DNA of 64,000 bases, taken from NCBI GenBank assembly GCA_040217815.1, contig JBEHWI010000012.1:1-64000 (forward strand), written 5' to 3'. Within the stretch, counting starts at the first letter, position 1. Each line of letters starts with the position of its first letter. The notes below the pieces were generated by a model. That model saw nothing but the letters and a program-made list of their open reading frames with translations. It was not told the DNA's origin and searched no databases. This document shows positions 52,581 through 61,063 of this stretch, in pieces. This stretch comes from UBA5314 sp040217815 (GTDB taxonomy: Bacteria; Bacillota; Syntrophomonadia; Syntrophomonadales; Syntrophomonadaceae). The translations under genes and the position numbers were made by a program.

Positions 52581-52717
52581 GAATATACGGAAGGGAAGAT
52601 GGTGTAAATCCATCACGGTCCCGCCACTGTAATGGGAAGCCGCTTGCAAAAGCCACTGAGCAATTGGGAAGGCGCAAGACGGTGATGAACCTGAGTCAGG
52701 AGACCTCTCGTATATCA
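52581..52717 (+). promoter_or_regulatory. Cobalamin riboswitch 3 (btuF operon)
   Basis: ATATACG...CGTATAT closing stem, AAGGGAAGATGGTGTAAATC, GGTCCCGCCACTGTAA, GCCACTGAGCAATTGGGAAGG, and GAGTCAGGAGACCTCTC (B12 box). A terminator follows at 52764-52800. Confidence 0.93.
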
Positions 52718-52763
52718 GAGTTCGTTAATAATTCACGGTGTATGAATTGGAATTCACTTGCTG

Positions 52764-52800
52764 GCCTTGTACACCCCATTATAGTGCAAGGCTTTTTAAT
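52764..52800 (+). terminator. Riboswitch 3 terminator
   Basis: GCCTTG pairs with CAAGGC, followed by TTTTTAATTT, about 150 bp before btuF. Confidence 0.85.
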
Positions 52801-52951
52801 TTACCCGTCTTGACATCGCCTTTTGCCTGCTTGATCTATTGTCTGCGGCATTCTCCTTACCAAGTTTGCACCCAGAATATTTAAACGAATTAAGACTCTG
52901 GTTTCTTCATTATTCATCTAGAGAAGAGATTATGGAGGAGTGAAAAACTTG

Positions 52952-53902
52952 ATGAGAAAAAGGCCAGCCCTGTTGGTAATTATTGCACTTTGCCTGTTTG
53001 GTCTGATCAGCGGCTGTAGAGGGGGAGCAGGTCAAACGCAGGCCCCAGCAGCCTCAAATAACAATTCTTTCCCGGTCAAAGTAACTGATGATAGGGGGCG
53101 GCAGGTTGACATCGCTGCCAAACCACTGCGCCTGGTATCGCTGGTTCCCGGCTTTACCGAAACCCTTTTTGCCATGGGCCTGGGAGATAGACTGGTTGGT
53201 GTGACCGCCTACTGCGACTACCCGTCCGAAGCCCAGGCGAAGCCTAAAATTGGCGGATTCTCCAATCCCAGCCTGGAAAAAATCGTAGAAGCTAAGCCCG
53301 ACCTGGTTTTGGCTACCGGTATGCACAGCCAGTTGGTGGAACAACTCGAAGCCATGAATTTTAAGGTTCTGGTTTACAGCCCTCATAATATGGATGGTCT
53401 AATGGCAACCATCACCTCCATAGGTATCGCCTGCGGAGAGCATGATCAAGCCCGGGCTCTAAATGCCAGCCTTATGCAAAGGCTCGATGCCGTTAAAGCC
53501 AAACTTGCCGACTTACCTTCGGAAAACCGACCCCTGGTCTTCTATGAAGTATGGCATGAACCGCTTATGACCGTCGGCCCCAATACTCTTATCAGCGATA
53601 TAATAAGCCAGGCCGGGGGGCGGTGCCTGACCGCAACCGGTAGGGAAGACTATCCCACGATTAGTGACGAATTTATTATCGAAAAGAATCCGGACATTAT
53701 GGTTCATTCTTATGGAACGGGCATGAACAACACTCCCACCCGGGAAGTAATCCTGGGCCGTAAAGGATGGCAGGGAGTCAATTTCATAAAGAACCAACGT
53801 ATAATGGGCGTCGATTCCAATCTCATCACCCGGCCCGGGCCCAGACTGGTTGATGCTATTGAACAGCTGGCCCGGGGTTTTTATCCAGACCGATTCCAAT
53901 AA
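52952..53902 (+). CDS. btuF: Corrinoid ABC transporter substrate-binding lipoprotein
   Basis: 316 residues. A lipobox signal (LFGLISGC) precedes a class III binding protein: VTDDRGRQVDIAAKPLRLVSLVPGFTETLFAMG, VGVTAYCDYP, KPDLVLATGMH and a LDAIEQLARGFYPD-like C-terminal end. The riboswitch and CobU/BtuCD neighbours make corrinoid the likely ligand; iron siderophores use the same fold. Start is uncertain between GTG 52940, TTG 52949 and ATG 52952; GGAGG at about 52933-52937 favours the later ones. Confidence 0.9.
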   Translation: MRKRPALLVIIALCLFGLISGCRGGAGQTQAPAASNNNSFPVKVTDDRGRQVDIAAKPLRLVSLVPGFTETLFAMGLGDRLVGVTAYCDYPSEAQAKPKIGGFSNPSLEKIVEAKPDLVLATGMHSQLVEQLEAMNFKVLVYSPHNMDGLMATITSIGIACGEHDQARALNASLMQRLDAVKAKLADLPSENRPLVFYEVWHEPLMTVGPNTLISDIISQAGGRCLTATGREDYPTISDEFIIEKNPDIMVHSYGTGMNNTPTREVILGRKGWQGVNFIKNQRIMGVDSNLITRPGPRLVDAIEQLARGFYPDRFQ

Positions 53903-53929
53903 TATTTTTGATTTAAGCGATGTGATCAT

Positions 53930-54970
53930 ATGTCGGGAGCAAGAAAGATAAATTACCCGTTTACCATGCTGGTCATGGCCATTATCCTGGGAGTTATTAT
54001 GCTTCTGGGCGTGGCTCTGGGTGCGGTATGGATAAAGCCTGGTGAAATATTGAATATTCTTTACCTTCATTGGAGCGATCCTTCTGCATTGACAGGGGGC
54101 TTCTATACCCATGACCTTATTATATTTACTATCCGCCTACCCCGGGTGCTAATGGCCGCTCTGGTGGGAGCCGGATTGGCGCTGGCAGGAGCGGTTTTCC
54201 AGGGGCTGTTCCGCAATCCTATGGCCGATCCCTATGTTATAGGGGTTTCCTCTGGCGCAGCATTGGGGGCGGTTCTTGCTATCCTGGCCCAGCAGATATC
54301 AGGATTAAGCCTTACCTATGGAGTTCCCGGATTGGCTTTTCTTATGGCTGTTCTCACTATTGTAATAGTATACCGGTTGGCGCAAAGCGGCGGCAAAGTG
54401 CCGGTTATGACCCTTTTGCTGGCCGGTATTGCAATTAATTCTCTGCTTTCGGCCCTGGTTTCCCTATGCATGTATTACAGCGGAAGTCAGATGCACCAGT
54501 TGGTCTTCTGGCTTATGGGCGGATTCTCAGGCCGGGGCTGGTATTATATAGCAATGTTTTTACCCTATGCTATAATCGGCGCAGTCATTATATGGATATA
54601 TACCCGGGAGTTAAACGCCATGTTGATGGGGGAAGAACCCGCCCAGCACCTGGGTATTGATGTTGAAAAGGTAAAATTCCGTTTGCTGATTGCCGCCGCT
54701 CTGCTGACCGGAGCCTGTGTCTCGGTCAGCGGATTGATAGGATTCGTAGGTTTAATAATACCTCACATGGTCCGCCTAATTAGCGGGCCCGACCATCGCG
54801 TTCTTTTGCCGCTGGTTGTACTAACCGGAGCGGTTTTTATGGTGGCAGCGGATATCGCGGCTCGGGTGTTGATAGCTCCAGAAGAGCTGCCGGTAGGTAT
54901 CGTTACTGCTATAGTGGGGGCGCCCTTTTTTATCTACCTTTTAAGGCGGCAAAAAAGGGCGTTGTATTGA
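53930..54970 (+). CDS. btuC: Corrinoid ABC transporter permease
   Basis: 346 residues, FecCD/BtuC family, about ten membrane helices. FTIRLPRVLMAALVGAGLALAGAVFQGLFRNPMADPYVIGVSSGA is the signature segment, followed by LLAGIAINSLLSALVSL, the coupling loop near EEPAQHLGIDVEKVKF, and VSGLIGFVGLIIPHMVRLI. It works with the btuF and btuD products. The ATG follows AGCGATGTGATCAT, a weak site. Confidence 0.94.
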   Translation: MSGARKINYPFTMLVMAIILGVIMLLGVALGAVWIKPGEILNILYLHWSDPSALTGGFYTHDLIIFTIRLPRVLMAALVGAGLALAGAVFQGLFRNPMADPYVIGVSSGAALGAVLAILAQQISGLSLTYGVPGLAFLMAVLTIVIVYRLAQSGGKVPVMTLLLAGIAINSLLSALVSLCMYYSGSQMHQLVFWLMGGFSGRGWYYIAMFLPYAIIGAVIIWIYTRELNAMLMGEEPAQHLGIDVEKVKFRLLIAAALLTGACVSVSGLIGFVGLIIPHMVRLISGPDHRVLLPLVVLTGAVFMVAADIAARVLIAPEELPVGIVTAIVGAPFFIYLLRRQKRALY

Positions 54971-55025
54971 TAGTTGAGTAATTTACCGCCAACAGAATAC
55001 TCCGTTTTATAAAGGAGGGGTGTGC

Positions 55026-56297
55026 TTGCTGCTCAAGTTATTGGATGTCAGCTGTTCCTACGGCTCCTGGCCCGTGCTAAAAGGCATCAATTTCGCGGTA
55101 GGGCAGGGGGAGATAATGGGTATTGTCGGGCCCAACGGTTCCGGCAAATCCACCTTGCTCCGAACCATGAGCCGGGTTCTCCCTCCCCGCCAGGGCACGG
55201 TTATGCTTCAAGATCAGGACCTCTATAAAATAGAAGCCCGGCAGGTGGCGGGGCAGCTTGCCTTTGTGGCTCAGGAAAGCGGAAATGAGTTCCCATTCAC
55301 GGTGGAAGACACCGTTATGATGGGGCGCATTCCTCATCTAAAACGGTTTCAGAGGGAAGGGGTAAGAGATCAGGAGGTAGTGGATAAAGCGCTTCATCTG
55401 ACCGATGCTTATCATCTTACAGGGCGCTTGATCACTGAGCTGAGCGGCGGGGAAAAGCAGAGGGTCATCATTGCCCGGGCCCTGGCGCAGGAGCCCCGGG
55501 TTTTGTTCCTTGATGAACCCACTTCCTTCCTGGATATTAACTATCAAATTGAGATAATGGAATTGTTGAACAAACTGCGCCGGGATCAAGGCCTGACCGT
55601 GATAATGGTGGTGCACGACCTGAATCTGGCTTCCCATTACTGTGACTGTATTCTGGTGTTAAAGGAAGGGGCTGTCTATGCGGCCGGACATCCTGCTCAA
55701 GTGCTGTCGCCCGATCTGATTCAAGAAGTATACGGCTGCCAGGTGCAGGTTGAATATCGCAGTCCTGACGCCCGACCCACTATTGTATTCAACCCCAACC
55801 GGAAGCGGTTTTCCCGGGCTGAGTTGAGAACGGTTCACGTAGTCGGCGGGGGCGGCTCGTGCGGGCGCTTATATAATGATTTAAATGATAGGGGATGGAA
55901 GGTGTCTACCGGTGTACTAAACATCGGCGATTCCGATTGGCATGATGCAGGGCGCCTGGGCATTAAAATAGCCGAAACGGCCCCTTTCAGTGATATAAGC
56001 CCGGAAAGCGCGGAATGCAATAGGAGGCTAATGCAGGAGGCCGATTTTGTTATCCTCCCCGGGATACCATTTGGCTCAGGCAATTTGGCTAACCTGCAGG
56101 CGCTTATGGACCTGGCCAGGGAAGGACGCCGGGTTATTGTAATAGACAACCAGGCCATAGAGGACAGAGACTATACCGGAGGATGTGCTACAAACCTGTA
56201 CAAGAGTCTCTTAAGGCATGCCTACCGCCGGGCAGCCAGCGAAAAGGAGGCCCTTGACATTATAGAAGGAGAAGCCGATGATGCAGTCCCAAGCTAA
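55026..56297 (+). CDS. btuD: Corrinoid ABC transporter ATPase with a fused C-terminal domain
   Basis: 423 residues. Residues 1-257 are an ABC ATPase: GPNGSGKSTLLRTMSRVL (Walker A), ELSGGEKQRVIIARAL, VLFLDEPTSFLD and MVVHDLNLAS. Residues about 258-423 are an extra domain of some 165 residues with a Gly-rich VHVVGGGGSCGRLYNDLNDRGW, then VLPGIPFGSGNLANLQAL and RVIVIDN: a Rossmann-like alpha/beta fold I cannot name, unlike CbiZ. The TTG at 55026 is preferred, with AAAGGAGGGG upstream. The stop overlaps the CobU2 start region by 20 bp. Confidence 0.9.
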   Translation: MLLKLLDVSCSYGSWPVLKGINFAVGQGEIMGIVGPNGSGKSTLLRTMSRVLPPRQGTVMLQDQDLYKIEARQVAGQLAFVAQESGNEFPFTVEDTVMMGRIPHLKRFQREGVRDQEVVDKALHLTDAYHLTGRLITELSGGEKQRVIIARALAQEPRVLFLDEPTSFLDINYQIEIMELLNKLRRDQGLTVIMVVHDLNLASHYCDCILVLKEGAVYAAGHPAQVLSPDLIQEVYGCQVQVEYRSPDARPTIVFNPNRKRFSRAELRTVHVVGGGGSCGRLYNDLNDRGWKVSTGVLNIGDSDWHDAGRLGIKIAETAPFSDISPESAECNRRLMQEADFVILPGIPFGSGNLANLQALMDLAREGRRVIVIDNQAIEDRDYTGGCATNLYKSLLRHAYRRAASEKEALDIIEGEADDAVPS

Positions 56298-56859
56298 ACT
56301 GATTTTCATAACCGGCGGAGTGCGCAGCGGAAAGAGCAGCTACGCACAGAAAATTGCCGATTCCGCCGGTGGAAAGGTATACTATATTGCCACCTTGATT
56401 CCCGGTGATGAGGAAATGCAGGCTAGGGTGGTAGAGCATCAGAAACGCCGGCCGGATTCCTGGATAACCATTGAGGAGGACTGCAACCCGGCCCGGGTAA
56501 TAAAAGCGTATGATCAAATAGGAGCCGTTTTCCTGATCGACTGTTTGACCATGCTGGTCAATAACTTGATGTTCTCCGGCGAATCGCCGCCAGGCGAGGA
56601 AAGCATTCTCAATCAAATTGAGGATCTGGCAGAAACCAGTTCTGCATCCGAGGCCACCGTAATAATCGTCAGCAATGAGGTGGGAGGCGGGATTGTGCCG
56701 GCTGATCCACTATCCCGAGCATATCGCGATGCCCTCGGCCGGGCCAACCAGATAGTCTCGCGCAGGGCCGATGAGGTATACCTTTGTGTAGCCGGCCAGG
56801 CCCTGGAACTCAAATCAAGAAATGCTTCATTACAAATTAAAGACAAAGAGGGAAAATAA
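56278..56859 (+). CDS. cobU: Adenosylcobinamide kinase/guanylyltransferase, copy 2 (canonical)
   Basis: 193 residues. GGVRSGKSSYAQKIAD (P-loop), YYIATLIPGDEEMQARVVEHQKRRP (guanylylation His), WITIEED, LIDCLTMLVNNL, VSNEVGGGIVPADPLSRAYRDALGRANQIVS and a late VAGQALELK. It matches CobU more closely than copy 1. It sits at the end of the btu uptake unit, consistent with salvage of imported cobinamide. AAGGAGAAGCCG lies before the ATG, inside the end of btuD. Confidence 0.94.
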   Translation: MMQSQAKLIFITGGVRSGKSSYAQKIADSAGGKVYYIATLIPGDEEMQARVVEHQKRRPDSWITIEEDCNPARVIKAYDQIGAVFLIDCLTMLVNNLMFSGESPPGEESILNQIEDLAETSSASEATVIIVSNEVGGGIVPADPLSRAYRDALGRANQIVSRRADEVYLCVAGQALELKSRNASLQIKDKEGK

Positions 56860-56953
56860 TACGGGCAGGGAATTTTAGATGTATATAGATATAAATAAAT
56901 GTCACCTGCTAGAAAAGTTGCAAACGTAAATGCAATCTGAAGGAGTGAGTTTA

Positions 56954-57406
56954 GTGGCAAGGTATACCAGCCTTGAACAGATGGCACAAAAGTACCACTT
57001 TCCCAGCGTCAAACATCCTCAATGCCGTGAAGTAATGCAGCCAGAATTTGTGGAATATGTAGAGGGGGAGAGCCTCACCTACAGGTTTCCGGTATTGGAG
57101 ATGTATGCCAATCCCCGCAATTCTATGCAGGGCGGTTTTATCGGAGCTGCCTTTGACAATACTTTTGGGGGCCTGGTTTATTTATTAACCGGCAAGCTGG
57201 AAATGGCCTCCATAGACATGTATATAAATTACCACCGGCCCATTTTTGTCGGTGACTATTTATATGTGAAAGCCCTCCTTAAATCAAAAGGACGGACTGT
57301 TGTTCACATACTGGGGGAGTCTTACGACGGCAAGGAGCGCCTGATTGCTACAGCTACAACCAATATAATGCTGATGGGCAGTCAAAAATTAGAAAAAAGG
57401 GATTGA
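56954..57406 (+). CDS. PaaI-type hotdog thioesterase
   Basis: 150 residues. The hotdog signature PRNSMQGGFIGAAFDNTFGGLVYLLTG (about 49-75) and MASIDMYINYHRPIFVGDYLYVKALLKSKGRTVVHILGE match PaaI-like acyl-CoA thioesterases. The substrate is not defined; lying just before the fatty-acid regulator and oxidation genes, it may act on acyl-CoAs there. The GTG at 56954 follows AAGGAG; the upstream ATG at 56930 lacks a site. A terminator follows. Confidence 0.85.
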   Translation: MARYTSLEQMAQKYHFPSVKHPQCREVMQPEFVEYVEGESLTYRFPVLEMYANPRNSMQGGFIGAAFDNTFGGLVYLLTGKLEMASIDMYINYHRPIFVGDYLYVKALLKSKGRTVVHILGESYDGKERLIATATTNIMLMGSQKLEKRD

Positions 57407-57429
57407 ACCAAACATATCAAAAAGCAGTG

Positions 57430-57467
57430 ATGGAGTCATTCCCTGGATGGTGGCTCCATTTTTATTT
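57430..57467 (+). terminator. Terminator of the thioesterase gene
   Basis: ATGGAG pairs with CTCCAT across an 18-nt loop, followed by TTTTTATTTT. Confidence 0.75.
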
Positions 57468-57624
57468 TGGGATGATTTGGGAATGCCGGAATTTGTTTAT
57501 CTAACAGAAGCACAGGTTGATGAAAGACAGCAAGAAATGTAGAATTAGATAGAACCCTGCAGCCTTTGAGCACCTTGGATTTAAAGCCTTAAACCTGTTT
57601 CCTAAAGCAGAGGGGTGGCAGCTA

Positions 57625-59742
57625 ATGAGGATCACAATCGACAAAAGAGACGTAACGGCTAAAAACGGCGAGACAATTCTAGCTGCAGCTCGCAAAGCTG
57701 GAATACTTATTCCCAATCTCTGCGGTTTTAAAAATGTCTGTGGAGGCAATGGGCTGTGCCGGATATGTATTGTTGAAATAACCGATGCCCAGGGTACCAG
57801 ACTGGTTGAGTCCTGTACTTACCAGGTCACAGAAACCATGGAGGTTCGTACATCCACCCCCCTCATCGAAAATCTACGCCGCAGTATAATAAGCCTTTTA
57901 GTGGGCAAAGGCGTTCTTCCCCCCGACAATGTGGCCAAATTTATTGGCACCAGTCAGACCCAGCTCTGGCAGGAAATGATGGGGGCTTTTAAAAGCGGTC
58001 ATCCTGAGAATATTGAACCAGATATTATTCGCCAGGGCCTTTTGGAAAATCCTTACCTGGCCTATATAATAGTCGACAAAGACGGCCGTATCAGGGCCAT
58101 CAATGACAGCACCCTGGACCGTATAGATTTAAAACTGGAAGATGCCTTGGGCCAGTATATACTGGATGTAATACCCAATTCTCAACTGCAGGAAATAGTG
58201 GCTACCGGACGGACCGACAAGGCTGAATTCTGGCCCATAAACGGGCACAGCACCATTGTCAACCGGGTTCCCCTTACCAAGAATGGCGAGACTATCGGCG
58301 CCATAGGTTATAGCCTCTTTTTGGACATGTCGGAGCCACTGATGTTTATGCAAAAGCTTCAGGAAAGGGAAAAAGAATTCAACGACTTCCTGCAGGGCCT
58401 TTTAGAAAACCCCTACCTGGCTTATATTATTGTAGATCAAAACGGCTATATTACAGCCATCAACCAGGCCACTCTGGAAAGGATAGAAATCGAGAAAAAA
58501 GACGCCATGGGCAAATATATTCTCGATATCGTACCCAACTCCCAGCTCCTGGAGATAATTGAAAGCGGCCGCACCGATCGGGCCGAGTTTTGGACCATAA
58601 ACGGCCATGAAACCATTGTCTGCCGAATGCCCATCAAAAAAGAGGGGGAGATAATCGGGGCAATCGGCTACAGCCTGTTCCTGGATATGACCGGGGCTAA
58701 AATCCTTGGCAAGAGGCTGCAGGAGATGGAAAAGGAATTAAAGCATTACAAAGATGAAATAAGTGAGATATACCAGGCCAAATGGGAGCTCACCAACCTT
58801 ATTGGTGAAAGCCGCGCATTTTCCTGGATAAGGTCGGTTGTTGAACGCATGTCCTTTACAACGTCGACTGTCCTCATAATGGGGGAAAGCGGCACCGGTA
58901 AGGAACTTTTCGCCCAGGCCATACACAATTCCAGCAACCGGAAATCGGGGCCGTTTATCCGCATTAACTGCGTTGCTTTACCTGAAAACCTCCTAGAATC
59001 AGAACTGTTCGGTTATGAAGAAGGTGCTTTTACCGGGGCTAAAAAGGGCGGCAAACCTGGTAAATTTGAACTGGCGGCGGGTGGAACCATATTCCTTGAT
59101 GAAATCGGCGACATGCCAATGGCCATGCAGACCAAGCTCCTGGCTGTTTTGCAAGAAAAGGTCATTGAGCGCATCGGAGGAACCAAACCCATTCCAGTAG
59201 ATGTTAGGATAATAGCGGCCACCAACCGCAACCTTGAGCAGATGGTAACCGACGGTCAGTTTCGAGAAGATCTCTATTATCGCTTAAATGTAGTGCGTCT
59301 GGATATCCCGCCTCTGCGCGACCGCATGGATGACCTGCCCCTTTTGGTCAATAATCTGATAAAAAGGATAAACCTGAAACTAAGCACTGATATCGAAAGT
59401 ATATCCCCGCCGGCCCTTGAGCTACTTGCACAGCATAACTGGCCGGGCAATGTAAGGGAACTGGAAAATCTGCTGGAGCGCGCCATAAATCTGGCTTTTA
59501 TGAACGGGGAACGCGGCCTTGGAATTTCTCATTTCCCATCCCTGCTGAATCACAGCCTAAAAGAATCGGCCTTGATGGATAACTCTGATCTCAGTCTGCC
59601 CGAGACTCTGGAAAACCTCGAAAAGGAGCTTATTATAAAAGCCCTCGGTAAAGCCGGCGGCAATAAGAACCAGGCGGCCAAACTACTGGGTATCCACATA
59701 TCCGCTCTTTATCGCAAAATGGGCAAATACGATATGGCCTGA
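57625..59742 (+). CDS. Sigma-54 activator with ferredoxin-like and tandem PAS sensor domains
   Basis: 705 residues. Residues 1-85: a 2Fe-2S ferredoxin-like domain with Cys33, 45, 48 and 64 (plus Cys39), of the NuoG N-terminal kind. Residues about 136-240 and 256-360: two near-identical PAS repeats (GLLENPYLAYIIVD and FW-INGH-TIV in both). AAA+ domain from about 395: GESGTGKE at 420, GAFTGA at 467, GGTIFLDEIGDMP at 487. Fis-type helix-turn-helix at 675-703 (NKNQAAKLLGIHISALYRK). The design suggests redox plus ligand sensing that opens sigma-54 promoters; the likely target is the butyrate-oxidation operon directly downstream. AGAGGGGTGGCAGCTA precedes the ATG. Confidence 0.93.
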   Translation: MRITIDKRDVTAKNGETILAAARKAGILIPNLCGFKNVCGGNGLCRICIVEITDAQGTRLVESCTYQVTETMEVRTSTPLIENLRRSIISLLVGKGVLPPDNVAKFIGTSQTQLWQEMMGAFKSGHPENIEPDIIRQGLLENPYLAYIIVDKDGRIRAINDSTLDRIDLKLEDALGQYILDVIPNSQLQEIVATGRTDKAEFWPINGHSTIVNRVPLTKNGETIGAIGYSLFLDMSEPLMFMQKLQEREKEFNDFLQGLLENPYLAYIIVDQNGYITAINQATLERIEIEKKDAMGKYILDIVPNSQLLEIIESGRTDRAEFWTINGHETIVCRMPIKKEGEIIGAIGYSLFLDMTGAKILGKRLQEMEKELKHYKDEISEIYQAKWELTNLIGESRAFSWIRSVVERMSFTTSTVLIMGESGTGKELFAQAIHNSSNRKSGPFIRINCVALPENLLESELFGYEEGAFTGAKKGGKPGKFELAAGGTIFLDEIGDMPMAMQTKLLAVLQEKVIERIGGTKPIPVDVRIIAATNRNLEQMVTDGQFREDLYYRLNVVRLDIPPLRDRMDDLPLLVNNLIKRINLKLSTDIESISPPALELLAQHNWPGNVRELENLLERAINLAFMNGERGLGISHFPSLLNHSLKESALMDNSDLSLPETLENLEKELIIKALGKAGGNKNQAAKLLGIHISALYRKMGKYDMA

Positions 59743-59768
59743 TAAGCCCGTTATACCCAGGTTAATTC

Positions 59769-59798
59769 AACCCCGGTCCGATAAATGACCGGGGTTTT
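59769..59798 (+). terminator. Terminator of the sigma-54 activator gene
   Basis: AACCCCGGTC pairs with GACCGGGGTT, followed by TT. Confidence 0.82.
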
Positions 59799-59832
59799 GC
59801 TATTTCTGCATGTCTTGATAACCTTTTTGCTA

Positions 59833-59943
59833 TTGCGAAAAACCCTCCGGTTTTGCGAATAGCCCATTCTTTAGGGAATATTAGACGAAGTTATCGTCCC
59901 GCCGAATCTAGTTCATTTCCGTTTATCCTTCGCTTTTGCGAAG
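59833..59943 (+). promoter_or_regulatory. Candidate activator-binding sites (UAS) upstream of hbd
   Basis: TTGCGAA occurs at 59833, 59853 and 59936. The last is half of the palindrome CTTCGCTTTTGCGAAG (59928-59943). The two others flank a short hairpin. They lie about 80-190 bp before the -24/-12 promoter, the usual distance for sigma-54 enhancer sites. Confidence 0.6.
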
Positions 59944-60019
59944 CACCAACATGCGCTCCCAATCTTACCAACCTCTATAAAACGGCATTCTAAGCCTATT
60001 CTTAGTGCATTATTAGACT

Positions 60020-60035
60020 TGGCACGAAGGTTGCA
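60020..60035 (+). promoter_or_regulatory. Sigma-54 (-24/-12) promoter of hbd-crt-thl-acd
   Basis: TGGCACGAAGGTTGCA matches the -24/-12 consensus (TGGCAC-N5-TTGCA) exactly in both conserved boxes, with GG and GC twelve bases apart. It lies about 125 bp before the hbd start. Confidence 0.88.
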
Positions 60036-60160
60036 ACAATAGATAATAACGATGCTTAAATATTAAAGCTTACAGGGGGTGTTATTAGGGAAATTACTAT
60101 CAAGTTAAGAGAATTGTAGATTTGTAAGAAAAAGAAACAATTTTAAGGGGGTTACAATTT

Positions 60161-61015
60161 ATGGAAATTAAAAAAGTTGCGGTTTTGGGCGCAGGAACAA
60201 TGGGAACCGGCATCGTCTGGACTTTTGCCACTGCCGGCAAACAGGTGCTTGTATTCGATATTTTCCAGCCTGCGGTTGACAAATGTCTGGCCACCATTAA
60301 AAAAGGCCTAGCCAAGGCAGAGGAGAAGGGTCAGATTCCGGCCGGCAGCACAGATGCAGCTATGGCCAATATCAAAGGTACCACCGTACTGGAAGACATC
60401 GCCGATGTCGACTTCGTTCTGGAAACCGTATTAGAGAAGATGCCCATCAAGAAGGATGTTTATGGCAAACTATCCACCATCATTAAAGACGATGTTATTG
60501 TAGCAACCAACACCTCCGCACTATCCATTACTGAAATTGCCAACATCTACAAACGCCCCGACAAGGTGGTCGGAATGCATTTCTTCAATCCGGCTCAAGT
60601 TATGAAACTGATCGAAGTTATAGCTGCAGCACAGACCTCCCAGGAAACGGTTGACGAAGTATTCGCTCTTTCCAAAGCCATTGGCAAAAAGCCCATTCAG
60701 GTAAAAGAAGGCCCTGGATTTGTGGTCAACAGAATCCTGGTACCGGGCATCAATGAAGCAGCCTTCATCTTCTACGAAGGCCTGGCCAATGCCGCTGACA
60801 TCGACACAGCTATGAAGCTGGGCGCCGGCTGGCCTATGGGCCCGTTACAGTTGGCCGACCTGGTAGGCATCGATATAGCTCTGGAAGTCTGCAACACCCT
60901 CTATGAAGAAACCGGAGATCCTAAATATCGGCCCGCTCCTCCTTTAAAACAGTATGAAAGAGCCGGCTGGCTGGGCATGAAGACCGGCAAGGGATTTTTT
61001 GACTACAAGAAGTAG
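60161..61015 (+). CDS. hbd: 3-hydroxybutyryl-CoA dehydrogenase
   Basis: 284 residues. Rossmann motif VAVLGAGTMGTGIVWTFA (Gly10, 12, 15), NTSALSITEIA, GMHFFNPAQVMKLIEVI (catalytic His) and GFVVNRILVPGINEAAF with the dimerisation domain after. It oxidises 3-hydroxybutyryl-CoA to acetoacetyl-CoA with NAD(P) in butyrate oxidation, or the reverse in fermentation. AAGGGGGTTACAATTT precedes the ATG. First gene after the sigma-54 promoter. Confidence 0.97.
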   Translation: MEIKKVAVLGAGTMGTGIVWTFATAGKQVLVFDIFQPAVDKCLATIKKGLAKAEEKGQIPAGSTDAAMANIKGTTVLEDIADVDFVLETVLEKMPIKKDVYGKLSTIIKDDVIVATNTSALSITEIANIYKRPDKVVGMHFFNPAQVMKLIEVIAAAQTSQETVDEVFALSKAIGKKPIQVKEGPGFVVNRILVPGINEAAFIFYEGLANAADIDTAMKLGAGWPMGPLQLADLVGIDIALEVCNTLYEETGDPKYRPAPPLKQYERAGWLGMKTGKGFFDYKK

Positions 61016-61063
61016 ACTTGGGCTGCACGCTAATACGTGCCTTGATAAAGGCGGGGTGAACAG

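Noticed and set aside
53513..54112. 199-residue minus-strand ORF opposite btuF/btuC
   Set aside because: Antisense to two clear transporter genes; composition reflects the opposite strand.
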